53,671 bases of DNA from Verrucomicrobiota bacterium (GTDB lineage Bacteria > Verrucomicrobiota > Verrucomicrobiia > Limisphaerales > JAFGQR01): positions 1 through 53,671 of the forward strand of contig JAFGQR010000092.1 of the NCBI GenBank assembly GCA_016935555.1. The letters are read 5' to 3'. The position numbers and the translations under genes are program-made. Positions 29,286 to 37,978 of this stretch are shown here, piece by piece. The notes beneath the pieces were generated by a model. It saw only the letters and a program-made list of their open reading frames with translations, was not told the DNA's origin and ran no database searches. Within the stretch, counting starts at the first letter, position 1. Each line of letters starts with the position of its first letter.

Positions 29286-29292
29286 GGCACCG

Positions 29293-29298
29293 AGCTTA
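29293..29298 (-). promoter_or_regulatory. -10-like TANNNT box, leaderless TIM-barrel gene
   Basis: TAAGCT on the minus strand lies seven bases before the ATG at 29285. It matches the pattern seen before other genes of this window. Confidence 0.45.
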
Positions 29299-29372
29299 CC
29301 CGCGACACCCCGCCGAATGCGAGACTTATTGAAGGATCCGAACCCATGCTTCCCTTGGATCGTCCGCGATGC

Positions 29373-29378
29373 TAGATT
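29373..29378 (+). promoter_or_regulatory. -10-like TANNNT box, leaderless Gfo/Idh gene
   Basis: TAGATT lies six bases before the ATG at 29385. With the divergent TAAGCT at 29293 it defines a 100-base two-way promoter region. No clear -35 was seen. CTTCCC occurs 18 bases upstream, as it also does before the box at 6125. Confidence 0.45.
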
Positions 29379-29384
29379 GGGCGC

Positions 29385-30725
29385 ATGACGATCAGCGATG
29401 ACGCCGCGCCTGTCGGCCGCCGACTGTCCATGAACCGGCGGCAGTTTCTTGGAAGAACCCTTGCTGCGGGCGGCGCGGTGGCGTGGCCGTGGCTGGTGCC
29501 GGCCCGGGCGCTGGGCCGGGACGGCGCGGTGGCGCCGAGCGAGAAGATTGTGCTGGGCGGCATTGGTCTTGGTCCGCGGGGACAGTATGATCTGGGCACG
29601 ATGCTTCCGGAGAAGGACGTGCAGTTCGTGGCCATCTGCGATGCGGTGCGGCAGCGGCGCGAACAGGTCAAGCGCATGGCCCACGCGCATTACGGCAACC
29701 GGGATTGCCGGATGTATGCGGACATGGCCGAGTTGCTGGACCGGCCGGATATCGACGCGGTGCTGATCGCCACCGGCGACCGCTGGCACGCGCTGGCGTC
29801 GCTGCTCGCCGCGAAGGCGGGCAAAGACGTTTACAGCGAGAAACCGTGCGGGATGACCATCGCGGAGATTCAGTCCCTGGCGGATGGCATCCACCGCTAC
29901 GCCCGGGTTTTCCAGGCTGGCACCCAGCGGCGCAGTATCGCCAACTTCCAATACGCCGTTCACCTGGCGCAGACAGGCAAGTTGGGGCGGCTCCATACGC
30001 TCCACGCGTCGGTCTACGTGCCTTCCAAGAACTACGCCTGGCTGCCTGCCGAGCCCGAACCGCCGAAAGACCAGTGCGACTGGGACCTGTGGCTGGGGCC
30101 GGCGCCTTGGCGGCCCTACAACAGCCGCTACGTCAGCGGCGGCTGGCGCGGCCATCATGACTTCGAAGCCGGCGGCAATTTTCTCGATTGGGGCGCCCAC
30201 ACGGTCGATCTCTGCCAGTGGGCCAACCAGGCCGACCATACTGCCCCTGTCGAATACGAGGCAACGCCCACCTCCGTCCTCGCCCGCTACGCCAACGGAG
30301 TCACCCTGGTCTGCGATTTCCTGCCCACCGCGTTCGGAAACCGCGATCCCCAATACCACACGTCCACCGGCACCTGCCCGGTGCGCTTCGAAGGCGACGA
30401 GGGCTGGGTGGAAACCGGAGACAACTCGCAACTCATCTTCTCGGACAACCTCGCGAAAACCCTCGGCCGGCAATACAGCGGGACCGGGCTCAGTGCGGCG
30501 GGACACGGGCGGAACTTTTTCGATTGCGTCCGGTCCCGCGCGAGGCCGGCATGCCACCCGGACATCATGCGCCATTCGCATCTTGCCTGTTTCGCGGCGC
30601 AGCTCTCGTGGCAGCTGGGCCGGAAGCTCACCCTGGACCCCGTGAAAGAGGAGTTCGTGGGGGACGAGGAAGCCAACCGCATGCGGCGGCGTGCGGCTCG
30701 GGAGCCCTGGAGCTTTGCCCTGTGA
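29385..30725 (+). CDS. Tat-exported Gfo/Idh/MocA family oxidoreductase
   Basis: A 446-residue predicted NAD(P)-dependent oxidoreductase. The twin-arginine signal is MNRRQFLGRT, the Rossmann motif is GGIGLGPRGQYDLG, and the EKP motif is VYSEKPCGM. Strong similarity to the protein at 280-1608 (shared ALGR.GAVAPSE, GDRWHALAS, PWRPYN) marks them as paralogs. The position between a TIM-barrel isomerase, a DUF1080 hydrolase and a HEAT-DUF1080 protein suggests that it oxidises a glycoside at C3, although this is inferred from the neighbourhood. The start at 29385 is backed by a TAGATT box six bases upstream; an internal ATG at 29430 would give a shorter signal. Confidence 0.9.
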   Translation: MTISDDAAPVGRRLSMNRRQFLGRTLAAGGAVAWPWLVPARALGRDGAVAPSEKIVLGGIGLGPRGQYDLGTMLPEKDVQFVAICDAVRQRREQVKRMAHAHYGNRDCRMYADMAELLDRPDIDAVLIATGDRWHALASLLAAKAGKDVYSEKPCGMTIAEIQSLADGIHRYARVFQAGTQRRSIANFQYAVHLAQTGKLGRLHTLHASVYVPSKNYAWLPAEPEPPKDQCDWDLWLGPAPWRPYNSRYVSGGWRGHHDFEAGGNFLDWGAHTVDLCQWANQADHTAPVEYEATPTSVLARYANGVTLVCDFLPTAFGNRDPQYHTSTGTCPVRFEGDEGWVETGDNSQLIFSDNLAKTLGRQYSGTGLSAAGHGRNFFDCVRSRARPACHPDIMRHSHLACFAAQLSWQLGRKLTLDPVKEEFVGDEEANRMRRRAAREPWSFAL

Positions 30726-30800
30726 ACATGCGCGCCAGCCGTTCCCCCAAGCTGCCTTGGGTTCTGCTTGCGAACATCTCGGCAATCGGTCTCTCAGAAA

Positions 30801-30840
30801 GTTCAAATTGAAACTTGAAAATTGAGAATTTCAAATTCCT
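30801..30840 (+). promoter_or_regulatory. AT-rich promoter-like stretch before the HEAT-DUF1080 gene
   Basis: Forty bases of mainly A and T, containing TTGAAA and an inverted TTCAAATT/AATTTCAA-like pattern, stand out in GC-rich DNA. A promoter or operator is likely, but exact boxes cannot be fixed. Confidence 0.4.
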
Positions 30841-30852
30841 CCGGCTAATGTT

Positions 30853-33384
30853 ATGTGCGCCCGCGTTGCGTTTCTGATCCTGACGATCGCCTGCCTGCCG
30901 TCGGCCCCCGCCGCCGGCGCCGTCGCCGAAACTCCGGCGGACAAGTCCCGGCGGCTGACGGCGGTGCTCGAATCCGGCGCCTCCTTTTACGACAAGGCCC
31001 GGGCCTGCCAGCAACTTGGCGAGGTGGGCGACCGGCAGGCCGTGCCGGCGCTGGCCGCGCTGCTTGGCGATGACCACCTCAGCGCCTACGCGCGCAGCGG
31101 CCTGGAAAACATCCCGGATCCAAGCGCCGCCGAGGCCCTGCGCCGCGCCGCCCGAACCCTCCACGGCCGCCTCCTCGCGGGCGTGGTCAACTCCCTCGGC
31201 GTGCTGCGCGACGCGCAGGCCGCCGGGCTGATGAAAACCCTCGCGGACGATGCCGCTTCCGGCGTGGCCAAGGAAGCGCTGCTGGCCCTCGGGCGCATTG
31301 CCACCGACGAAGCCCTCGCGAGTGCCCGGAATGCCCTGGCCAGCCACGCCGAAAAGCGCCGCGCAGACGCCGCTGCGGCCTGCCTGCTCGCGGCCGAGAC
31401 ACGGCTGGCCGACGGCGACGCCGCCACCGCGGTGGCGCTCTACGACGATGTGCGCCGAGCGCACGTGCCTCCCCCCTGCCGGGCAGCCGCCACACGCGGC
31501 GCGATCGTCGCCCGGAACGCGGACGGCCTCCCGCTGCTTGCCGGGCTGCTGCGCTCCGAAGACCGCGTCGTCCGGCACGCCGCGTTGTTTGCAATCCGCG
31601 AGATGCCCTGCTGCGAGGCGCTGGCCGACGCCTTGAACGCCGCCCTTGGCCAGGCGCCGGTCGAGATGCAACTCCAGCTGCTCACCGCGCTGGCGGATTG
31701 TCACAACGCGCAGTCGCTTGCGGCACTCGAGGGCAAGGCCGCCAGCGAACATGCCGAGGTCCGCCAGACCGCCCTGGCGGTCCTGGGCCGGATCGGCAGC
31801 GCCACCCAAGCCAAGGTGCTCCTCGATGCCGTGGCCGCCAACCGCAGTCCCGTCGAATCCACCGTCGCCCTCAACAGCCTGCGACGCCTCCAAGGAACGG
31901 CCGTGGACGCCCAAATCCTCCACGCCCTGGCCCGGGCCCCCGCCGCCGCCACACGGGCCCACCTGATCCGTTTGCTCGAGCAACGCGCCGCCCGCGGCGC
32001 CATCCCCGTGCTGCTCGAACAAGCCGCAGATGCCGACGTGCAGGTCAGCGTGGCCGCGTTTCGCGCTCTGAAATCCCTCGCGGACTTCACGGACCTGCCG
32101 GCGTTGATCGCCCTCACCACCTCCCGCCAAAACGACGCCGCCCGGGAGGCGGCGGAAAACGCCGTGGCCGGCGTCTGCACCCGGACGGGCAACACGGGCC
32201 CGGGCAGCGAGGCCGTGCTCACCGAATTCAAACGAGCCGCCGATCCCGCCGCGAAGAATTCCTGGATCCGGGTCCTGGTGTCGCTGGGCAGCGCGCCCGC
32301 CCTGCCCACCCTTCTGGCGACGATGAACGACTCTCGGGACCCCGTGGCGCTGCAGACGCTCGATCAACTGGCCCGCTGGCCGGACCCGGCGCCCGTCGAG
32401 CATCTCCTCGCGGTGGCCGAGACCGGCGCCAACGCGGCCCGCCGGAACCGCGCGCTGGCTTCGGCGATTCGGCTGGCCACGACGGCGGCGGACGAACGCC
32501 AGCGCCCCGAGGACACCCTCGTCCGGTGGTTGGAACGCGCCAGCCGGGCGGCCCAGACAACCGGGGAGCGGCGCCTGGTCATTTCCGGCCTGGGCCGGTT
32601 GAAACGCGTCGAGAGCCTCCGCGTGCTGGCGGCGTATCTCAACGATCCGGGCGTGCGGAACGAGGCGGCAGGCGCCGTGCTCCAGATCGCTCCCGCACTG
32701 TGCCAAGCCAACCCCCCCCTCCTCAGACAAACGCTCGAGAACATCGCCGCAACCGCCCCCAACCCGGATTTTCGCCGGCAGGCCGCCAAGCTGGCCGGCA
32801 CACTCCCCGCCCAACACGCGCCGCGTCCGCTCTTCGACGGCCGGTCCCTGGCCGGGTGGGAGGGGAACACGAATGTGTGGCGGGTGCGGGACGGGGCCAT
32901 CGTGGGAGGCTCGCTGGAGGGCAATCCGCGCAACGAGTTTCTTGCGACCTTGAGGAGCTACACCAACTTCGTCCTGAGGCTCGAATACAAACTGGTCGGC
33001 ACCGGGGGTTTTGTGAACGGCGGCGTCCAGTTCCACAGCGTGCGCGTGCAGCAGCCCCCGAACGAAATGCGCGGCTACCAGGCGGACATTGGAGCGGGTT
33101 ACTCCGGCAGTCTCTATGACGAATCCCGCCGGAACAAGGTTCTCATGCAGGCTGCCAAGGACCAGGCCCAGCGGCTCGAGAAGCCGGGCGACTGGAACCG
33201 CTACGAAGTGCATTGCCACGGGCCGCGCATCCGCATCGCGCTCAACGGCGAGACGACGGTCGACTACACCGAGCCGGACGCGGCGATCCCGGCCTTCGGC
33301 CTGATCGCACTGCAGATCCACGGCAACGGCAAATCGGAGATTGCCTTCCGCAATCTCACCGTCGAGGAAGGCATCCAGCCCTGA
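30853..33384 (+). CDS. Secreted HEAT-repeat protein with C-terminal DUF1080 domain
   Basis: An 843-residue protein. A short signal peptide (about 1-24) is followed by roughly 600 residues of alpha-helical HEAT/PBS-lyase-like repeats, with recurring patterns such as AVPALAALLGDD, ALLALGRIATDEAL and AVLGRIGSATQAKVL. From about residue 657 (PRPLFDGRSLAGWEG) a full DUF1080 sandwich occupies the end (FVLRLEYKLVGTGGF, GDWNRYEVHCHGPRIRIAL). The HEAT scaffold probably holds a partner or a polymer chain, while the DUF1080 end is the expected 3-keto-glycoside hydrolase unit. It lies 127 bases after the Gfo/Idh gene on the same strand. The 50 bases before the start are strikingly AT-rich (TTCAAATTGAAAC and similar). 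Confidence 0.85.
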   Translation: MCARVAFLILTIACLPSAPAAGAVAETPADKSRRLTAVLESGASFYDKARACQQLGEVGDRQAVPALAALLGDDHLSAYARSGLENIPDPSAAEALRRAARTLHGRLLAGVVNSLGVLRDAQAAGLMKTLADDAASGVAKEALLALGRIATDEALASARNALASHAEKRRADAAAACLLAAETRLADGDAATAVALYDDVRRAHVPPPCRAAATRGAIVARNADGLPLLAGLLRSEDRVVRHAALFAIREMPCCEALADALNAALGQAPVEMQLQLLTALADCHNAQSLAALEGKAASEHAEVRQTALAVLGRIGSATQAKVLLDAVAANRSPVESTVALNSLRRLQGTAVDAQILHALARAPAAATRAHLIRLLEQRAARGAIPVLLEQAADADVQVSVAAFRALKSLADFTDLPALIALTTSRQNDAAREAAENAVAGVCTRTGNTGPGSEAVLTEFKRAADPAAKNSWIRVLVSLGSAPALPTLLATMNDSRDPVALQTLDQLARWPDPAPVEHLLAVAETGANAARRNRALASAIRLATTAADERQRPEDTLVRWLERASRAAQTTGERRLVISGLGRLKRVESLRVLAAYLNDPGVRNEAAGAVLQIAPALCQANPPLLRQTLENIAATAPNPDFRRQAAKLAGTLPAQHAPRPLFDGRSLAGWEGNTNVWRVRDGAIVGGSLEGNPRNEFLATLRSYTNFVLRLEYKLVGTGGFVNGGVQFHSVRVQQPPNEMRGYQADIGAGYSGSLYDESRRNKVLMQAAKDQAQRLEKPGDWNRYEVHCHGPRIRIALNGETTVDYTEPDAAIPAFGLIALQIHGNGKSEIAFRNLTVEEGIQP

Positions 33385-33394
33385 TTTCAAAAGA

Positions 33395-33424
33395 TTGCAT
33401 CCGGCGGGCGATGCCGGTTAGGCT
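33395..33424 (+). promoter_or_regulatory. Promoter of the GH16 gene (leaderless type)
   Basis: TTGCAT (33395-33400), an 18-base spacer and TAGGCT (33419-33424) end six bases before the ATG at 33431. The promoter of the gene at 47563 has the same -10 sequence, the same 18-base spacer and the same six-base gap. Confidence 0.6.
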
Positions 33425-33430
33425 GCGCCC

Positions 33431-34210
33431 ATGAAAACATGGATCGCCCTCTCCGCCATCGTGCCATCGATGATGTTCTCGTCACCCCTGCTCGCCCAGC
33501 CGACATCCGCCCGGGAAACCCTGCCGTCCCTGCCGGCCGGCCAGGCGTGGTCGCTGGTGTGGAGCGACGAGTTCAACGGGGCGACGCTCGACGAAACCAA
33601 GTGGAACCGGCTCAGCGGGAAGCGGCGGGACGGGTTCTGGGCCAGGGAGGACGCGTACCTGAGCGGCCATGGCACGCTGGTGTTGCGCACCCGGAAGGAT
33701 GGCGACCGTTACACCTGCGGCGCCGTCAATACGCGGGGAAAATTCGAGCGCGCCTTCGGCTATTACGTGGCGCGGTGCAAGATGCCCCGGCAGCCGGGAC
33801 ACTGGCCCGCCTTCTGGATGATGTGTGACGGGGTCGGCAAGGTCGGCAATGAGGGTCGCGACGGGACTGAGATTGACATCGTCGAAGTGCCGTGGCGCGA
33901 CGGCCGCATCACCATGAACCTGCACTGGGATGGCTACGGCAAGGACCACAAGTCGGCAGGCACCAACACCACCTTCAAGACGCTCACGGAAGGATTCCAC
34001 GACTACGCACTCTTGTGGACGCCGGACGAATACGTGTTCTCCGTCGACGGCAAGCCGGTCTGGCGCACCCGGGCCGGCGGGGTGTCGCAGGTGCCGGAGT
34101 TCCTCAAGCTCACCGAGGAGATCGGGAAATGGGGCGGCGCCATTACCAAGGCGGCGTTGCCGGACTATTTCGAGGTGGATTACGTGCGCGTTTACACGGT
34201 CCGCAAGTGA
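33431..34210 (+). CDS. Secreted GH16 endo-beta-glycanase
   Basis: A 259-residue exported enzyme: signal peptide (about 1-22), then a single GH16 jelly-roll. The catalytic motif TEIDIVE holds nucleophile Glu147, Asp149 and acid/base Glu152. Other family marks are WSDEFNGATLDETKW and WTPDEYVFSVDGKPVWRT. GH16 enzymes cleave beta-1,3/1,4-glucans, agarose, carrageenan or porphyran. The short form without extra modules and the WAREDAYLSGHGTLVLRT region do not decide the substrate. A leaderless-type promoter precedes it. It converges with the GH59 gene, and a 20-base-arm hairpin lies between their ends. Confidence 0.92.
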   Translation: MKTWIALSAIVPSMMFSSPLLAQPTSARETLPSLPAGQAWSLVWSDEFNGATLDETKWNRLSGKRRDGFWAREDAYLSGHGTLVLRTRKDGDRYTCGAVNTRGKFERAFGYYVARCKMPRQPGHWPAFWMMCDGVGKVGNEGRDGTEIDIVEVPWRDGRITMNLHWDGYGKDHKSAGTNTTFKTLTEGFHDYALLWTPDEYVFSVDGKPVWRTRAGGVSQVPEFLKLTEEIGKWGGAITKAALPDYFEVDYVRVYTVRK

Positions 34211-34331
34211 GGACGGCCCCTGCCGGCGCGGTGCCTGCCGCGTGACAATTCCGGGTCCGCAGCAAAATCGCAAAGCCGGCGTTCTGCGCCACACAGCGTC
34301 GGGGCGAGCGCGACGATGCGCATGCCATCCC

Positions 34332-34373
34332 AGCCTGCATTTCTCACCAGGTTCCTGGTGAGAAATGCAGGCT
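34332..34373. repeat. Hairpin repeat with GCATTTCTCAC arms, copy 2
   Basis: Two perfectly complementary 20-base arms (34332-34351 and 34354-34373) are separated by only two bases. The inner part contains GCATTTCTCAC, the arm of the hairpin at 21469. It sits between the converging GH16 and GH59 genes and overlaps the GH59 stop codon, so here it could also stop transcription from both sides. Confidence 0.85.
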
Positions 34374-36342
34374 AACGCCGGGCGGCACGCGCGGCCGGCA
34401 GCGGCTCCACGCGCACGTTGTCGAACAGGTTCCGGTCGTAGGTGCTGGCCAGGAACGCCATGCCAGCGTTCCGCGAGCGGTCGGTCACGGCAGCCAGCGG
34501 CTTGCCGTCGACAAGCCCGACGATCTGGTCGCCCTTCAGCTCCAGGCGCAGCCGGTGCCAGGCCGAGGGGTTGAACTTCACCACCTGTCCGGCGGCGAGC
34601 GCGGCGTATTGCCAGTTGAGTTGCCAGCGGCCGTCCCGGCTGAGAATCCAGCGGTAACCCAGCTTGTCGCGGTCGGCGTAGCGTCCGCCGATCTCGACGT
34701 CGCCGCCGGCCAGGAGGACATCGGCCTCGATCGCAGCGTCGTGCCAATGGGTGTCGCCGAACAGGGTGTGGGGTTTCAAGAGCCAGTTGTCGTACCAGAG
34801 GATGCCCTGCTCGGGCACGATCTGTGCCAGGCACAGCCCGCCCTTCGGCCTCCGAGACACCTCGAAGGTCCCTTTCTGGTCGGCAAAATAACGGGGGGTG
34901 TCGCCGGGGCGGCAGCTCTCGAAATCCTCCGCGTAGGGAAACGGGAACGGCTTCCGTTCCGGCACGGGGCCGTGCGAGCCCTTGTGCTGTCCGGTCGTGG
35001 TGCTCAGGGTGTAGACGGCGTCGGGCTCGAGGTCGAGCTCGACGCGTCTGTCGCGCAACGGGAGCGTCGGCTGTTCGATGAACTGGGCGGCTGCCGTGGA
35101 TTTCCAAACATGAACCGGGCAGGCGCGCAAGGACGGCGCCACGTCGAGCCGGATGCGCCGCTTTCCGCCGGTGACGAGGATGACCGACCAGTCCCCCGTG
35201 TCCGGATCGCGCAGCGCGACGTGGCTGCCGCGCCAGGTGTCCTCATCCATCTGGCCGCACGCGCCATCCATGTAAACCCAGCCGGGCTCGGCGAACTGGG
35301 TTGTGTGGGCCAATACCCAGACCGCCGGCCAGACCGTGTAATGCCCGCACCAGGGCGTGTCCGCCTGCATCGCGCCCGTGTCCGCCCAGATGATCTGGTC
35401 GTAGATGGAATCGATGGGACACCAGATCTGGAACTTCGTGATCCGGTCCCGGGTGTAGAGCTTGTTCATCAGCCGGGCCAGGTAGAGCGCGCCCCGGCCG
35501 TCCCATCGCCCGCCGGACTGGCTCCATTCCTCGCTTGCCCAGAGCGGTTTGCCGGAGCGCTTCGCCTTGTCGGTGGCATCCCGGCGCGCCTTCTGGTCGA
35601 TCTCCCACGGTTCGCGGCCGTCGACGTAATGGTACCCGACGGCCCCGATGAGGCGATCCAGCTCGGGGTCCTTTTCAAGGACGTCGAACATGCGCCAATA
35701 CTCGCTGTCATCGTCGGGCGCCTGGAGTCTGACCGGGCCGAACCCGTGCGCGTCGAGGGTGGGGCGCAGCTCCTTCCGAATCCAATCCGGATCCGTGCCC
35801 ATCTCGTTCTGGGCGGCAGACACCCAGTCCAGCTTCAGCCCATAATGGGTGCGCGCCACGTCCAAAAACGCCGCAACCCACTCGGCCGAGTCCCGTGAAA
35901 AGCGGTGCCCGACCCAGTGCGGGTAAGCCCACGGCAGGCAATCAAGCAGGATTCGGGGATTGCGCTTGCGCGCCTCCGCCATGAGCCAGAACTCGTAGCC
36001 GCGCGGCTTCGGGTCCGCCAGTTCGTCGCGGGTGACCTCATGCGAGGGTTCGCTCCCGCAGGTGGAATTCTCTCCGCTGCCGATCTCCACCTTGAGATGC
36101 TGGAACCCGGCGCCGAACCCGGGTTGGAACAGGAAGTCGAGGATTTGGCTGCGCTGGGGCTCGGGATAGTCCGGAAGAAGCCGCGTCGACGCGCCGGCGC
36201 TGACGGCGCCGATGCCCTCGAACACGCGGCCGCCTGAAGCCGGGTCGAGCCGGATGGGTTTGGGCGTCTGAGTCGCCGCGGCGGCGGGGGCCGCGAGCAT
36301 GGCCGCGGCCAGCCACGGCATGGGATGCAGGATGTGGTTCAT
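34372..36342 (-). CDS. Secreted GH59 galactocerebrosidase-like beta-galactosidase
   Basis: A 656-residue exported enzyme that closely follows the plan of animal galactocerebrosidase (GALC). After a signal peptide (about 1-22) it reads FEGIGAVSAGASTRLLPDYPEPQRSQILDFLF, which is characteristic of GH59. The acid/base is Glu180 (AQNEMG) and the nucleophile Glu271 (WASEEWS); human GALC uses Glu182 and Glu258. The C-terminal third is a lectin-like beta-sandwich (DKLGYRWILSRDGRW, NLFDNVRVEPL). The natural substrate is probably a plant or algal beta-galactoside, or another galactoside, rather than galactosylceramide. It is the last gene of the minus-strand run that starts at 43811. Confidence 0.9.
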   Translation of the reverse strand: MNHILHPMPWLAAAMLAAPAAAATQTPKPIRLDPASGGRVFEGIGAVSAGASTRLLPDYPEPQRSQILDFLFQPGFGAGFQHLKVEIGSGENSTCGSEPSHEVTRDELADPKPRGYEFWLMAEARKRNPRILLDCLPWAYPHWVGHRFSRDSAEWVAAFLDVARTHYGLKLDWVSAAQNEMGTDPDWIRKELRPTLDAHGFGPVRLQAPDDDSEYWRMFDVLEKDPELDRLIGAVGYHYVDGREPWEIDQKARRDATDKAKRSGKPLWASEEWSQSGGRWDGRGALYLARLMNKLYTRDRITKFQIWCPIDSIYDQIIWADTGAMQADTPWCGHYTVWPAVWVLAHTTQFAEPGWVYMDGACGQMDEDTWRGSHVALRDPDTGDWSVILVTGGKRRIRLDVAPSLRACPVHVWKSTAAAQFIEQPTLPLRDRRVELDLEPDAVYTLSTTTGQHKGSHGPVPERKPFPFPYAEDFESCRPGDTPRYFADQKGTFEVSRRPKGGLCLAQIVPEQGILWYDNWLLKPHTLFGDTHWHDAAIEADVLLAGGDVEIGGRYADRDKLGYRWILSRDGRWQLNWQYAALAAGQVVKFNPSAWHRLRLELKGDQIVGLVDGKPLAAVTDRSRNAGMAFLASTYDRNLFDNVRVEPLPAARAARR

Positions 36343-36445
36343 ACGATTACACAATGGAGTGCGCATGACCGGCGATGGTTGCGTGCCAAGGTTGCCCTCC
36401 CTCGCGAACACGCGCCAGAACAAACGCGCGGCCCGGGCGGCGGCG

Positions 36446-37978
36446 TCATTGGGCGTCGGCAAAGGGATCGCCCACGAGCAGTTCCTGGAACTCGCGCAGT
36501 TGGGCGGGATTTCCCCGCGCGTCGCGGTGCTGCTGTTCCAGGCGCAGGAAATGCGCCCGGCCCAGGTAGCCGCCCGAGTAGAGTTCACCCAGCAGCGGCG
36601 TCGCCCGCTCGTCCGTGACGCGATCATGCGTCGAGCCCAGGGCAGCCACAAACGCCGACGCCCCATAGACCAGGTTCACCAGGACGTTCCGGTCCGGCAC
36701 GGTCCTGGTGTCGACGCGCGCGCCGGATCCGGGCTGACAGAAGCCGCCCACCGAACAGCCGTTCAACAGCGCGATCAATCCGCCGCCGCGCATGGTGCGC
36801 GCCTGCTCCCACGAGATCAGCGAGCAGCCGGGATCCGAATGCACGTTCCACCACACCACGCGCCGGCGGGACCGTGCCATGTCGCGCAGGAAAAGATCGG
36901 CGGCTTGCCAGCCCTCATCCATCCAGGGAAGGTCTTTCGCGTAGGCCAGAAACGCGTCCAGGGATTCAAACCGTTCCAGCGGCGCCCGCTGGTAGCCGGC
37001 GGGGTTGTTTTTGAAGGCGCCCGGTCCCTTGTCGTTCACCGCAAAGAACTCGATCTGCCCGGGTCCGACTGCGTTCCAGACGGGCCTGCTTCGCGCCAGC
37101 AGCCCGAGATCGTTCGAGACAAGGTAGAACCCGCGGTCGTATTTCACGGCGCCCTGGTGAAACGCCGTCGCCTTCTTCAGGAAAGGACCGAGCTGCGCCG
37201 CCCACCCGCGGTAGTCATTGCGCTCGGCCTCCACAAAGCCAACAGGCAAAAACGCCCCCCACAGCTCCGGCCCCGGATTCGGCCCTTCAGCCAAGTCATC
37301 AAAGTCGTGGGCAGGCACGGTCAGTTCCTTCACACCGACGACGCGCGGCCAGCTTCCGGCGGGGGCGCCCTCCCCCCGGAGGACCGTTCCCGCCGCCACG
37401 CGCCGCGTCGCCACCATGTCCAGGTCCTCGAAATAGCGGGGCCAGAGACGCACGGAATGGATGTCGGCGCGGGGCAGGAAGAACGAAGGCAGCTTGACAT
37501 TGCCGGCGAACACAACGCCCTCAAGGCGCGGTCGTGCGGCGTGCCAGCGTTGGAGCGCGGCGCGCAGCGTCTCCGGGCGTTGGTCGTCCAAGGCCGCGAT
37601 CGGCAGGACGGCAATCGTGAAACGCCGTCGTTGTGCCGCCGCCGCGGCATAGTCGTGCAGCCCGGAAGCGATCAGCCCGTGGAGCCGGGCGTCCAGGATG
37701 ATCAGTGCCCGCGCGTCGGCCGGGATGCGTGCGCACGCGGCATCGAGCGCACAGGCGTGCGCCGGGGGCGCGAAAAAGGCATTGCAGGCCGGGGGTCGGC
37801 CTGCGGGCTGGGTTCCCGAAGTCTTGGGAGTTGCCAAGGCATGCATGGCCGCGGCAAGGCACACGGCCAGCGCCAGGGTCATCGCGCCGGCTGGAAGCGC
37901 GGCGTGTCGGGAGGTCCGTAAGCCCGGGTCAGGAGCCTTGGGGCCGCCTGCATGGCGTGTTCCTGCCGGGGTCGTCAC
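36446..37978 (-). CDS. Putative secreted clan CD (caspase/gingipain-fold) peptidase-like protein
   Basis: A 510-residue protein with a hydrophobic export segment at about 33-46 (MTLALAVCLAAAMH). Two typical clan CD blocks appear: a hydrophobic strand then His380 (RRVVWWNVHSDPG), and 28 residues later a hydrophobic strand then Cys408 (LIALLNGCSVGG). This His-Cys order and spacing resembles peptidase family C25. No homology search was possible, so it could be an inactive relative or another family. The GTG start overlaps the stop of the GH28-like gene (GTGA), a sign of translational coupling. A peptidase inside a glycan operon might release or mature the secreted enzymes. Confidence 0.6.
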   Translation of the reverse strand: MTTPAGTRHAGGPKAPDPGLRTSRHAALPAGAMTLALAVCLAAAMHALATPKTSGTQPAGRPPACNAFFAPPAHACALDAACARIPADARALIILDARLHGLIASGLHDYAAAAAQRRRFTIAVLPIAALDDQRPETLRAALQRWHAARPRLEGVVFAGNVKLPSFFLPRADIHSVRLWPRYFEDLDMVATRRVAAGTVLRGEGAPAGSWPRVVGVKELTVPAHDFDDLAEGPNPGPELWGAFLPVGFVEAERNDYRGWAAQLGPFLKKATAFHQGAVKYDRGFYLVSNDLGLLARSRPVWNAVGPGQIEFFAVNDKGPGAFKNNPAGYQRAPLERFESLDAFLAYAKDLPWMDEGWQAADLFLRDMARSRRRVVWWNVHSDPGCSLISWEQARTMRGGGLIALLNGCSVGGFCQPGSGARVDTRTVPDRNVLVNLVYGASAFVAALGSTHDRVTDERATPLLGELYSGGYLGRAHFLRLEQQHRDARGNPAQLREFQELLVGDPFADAQ

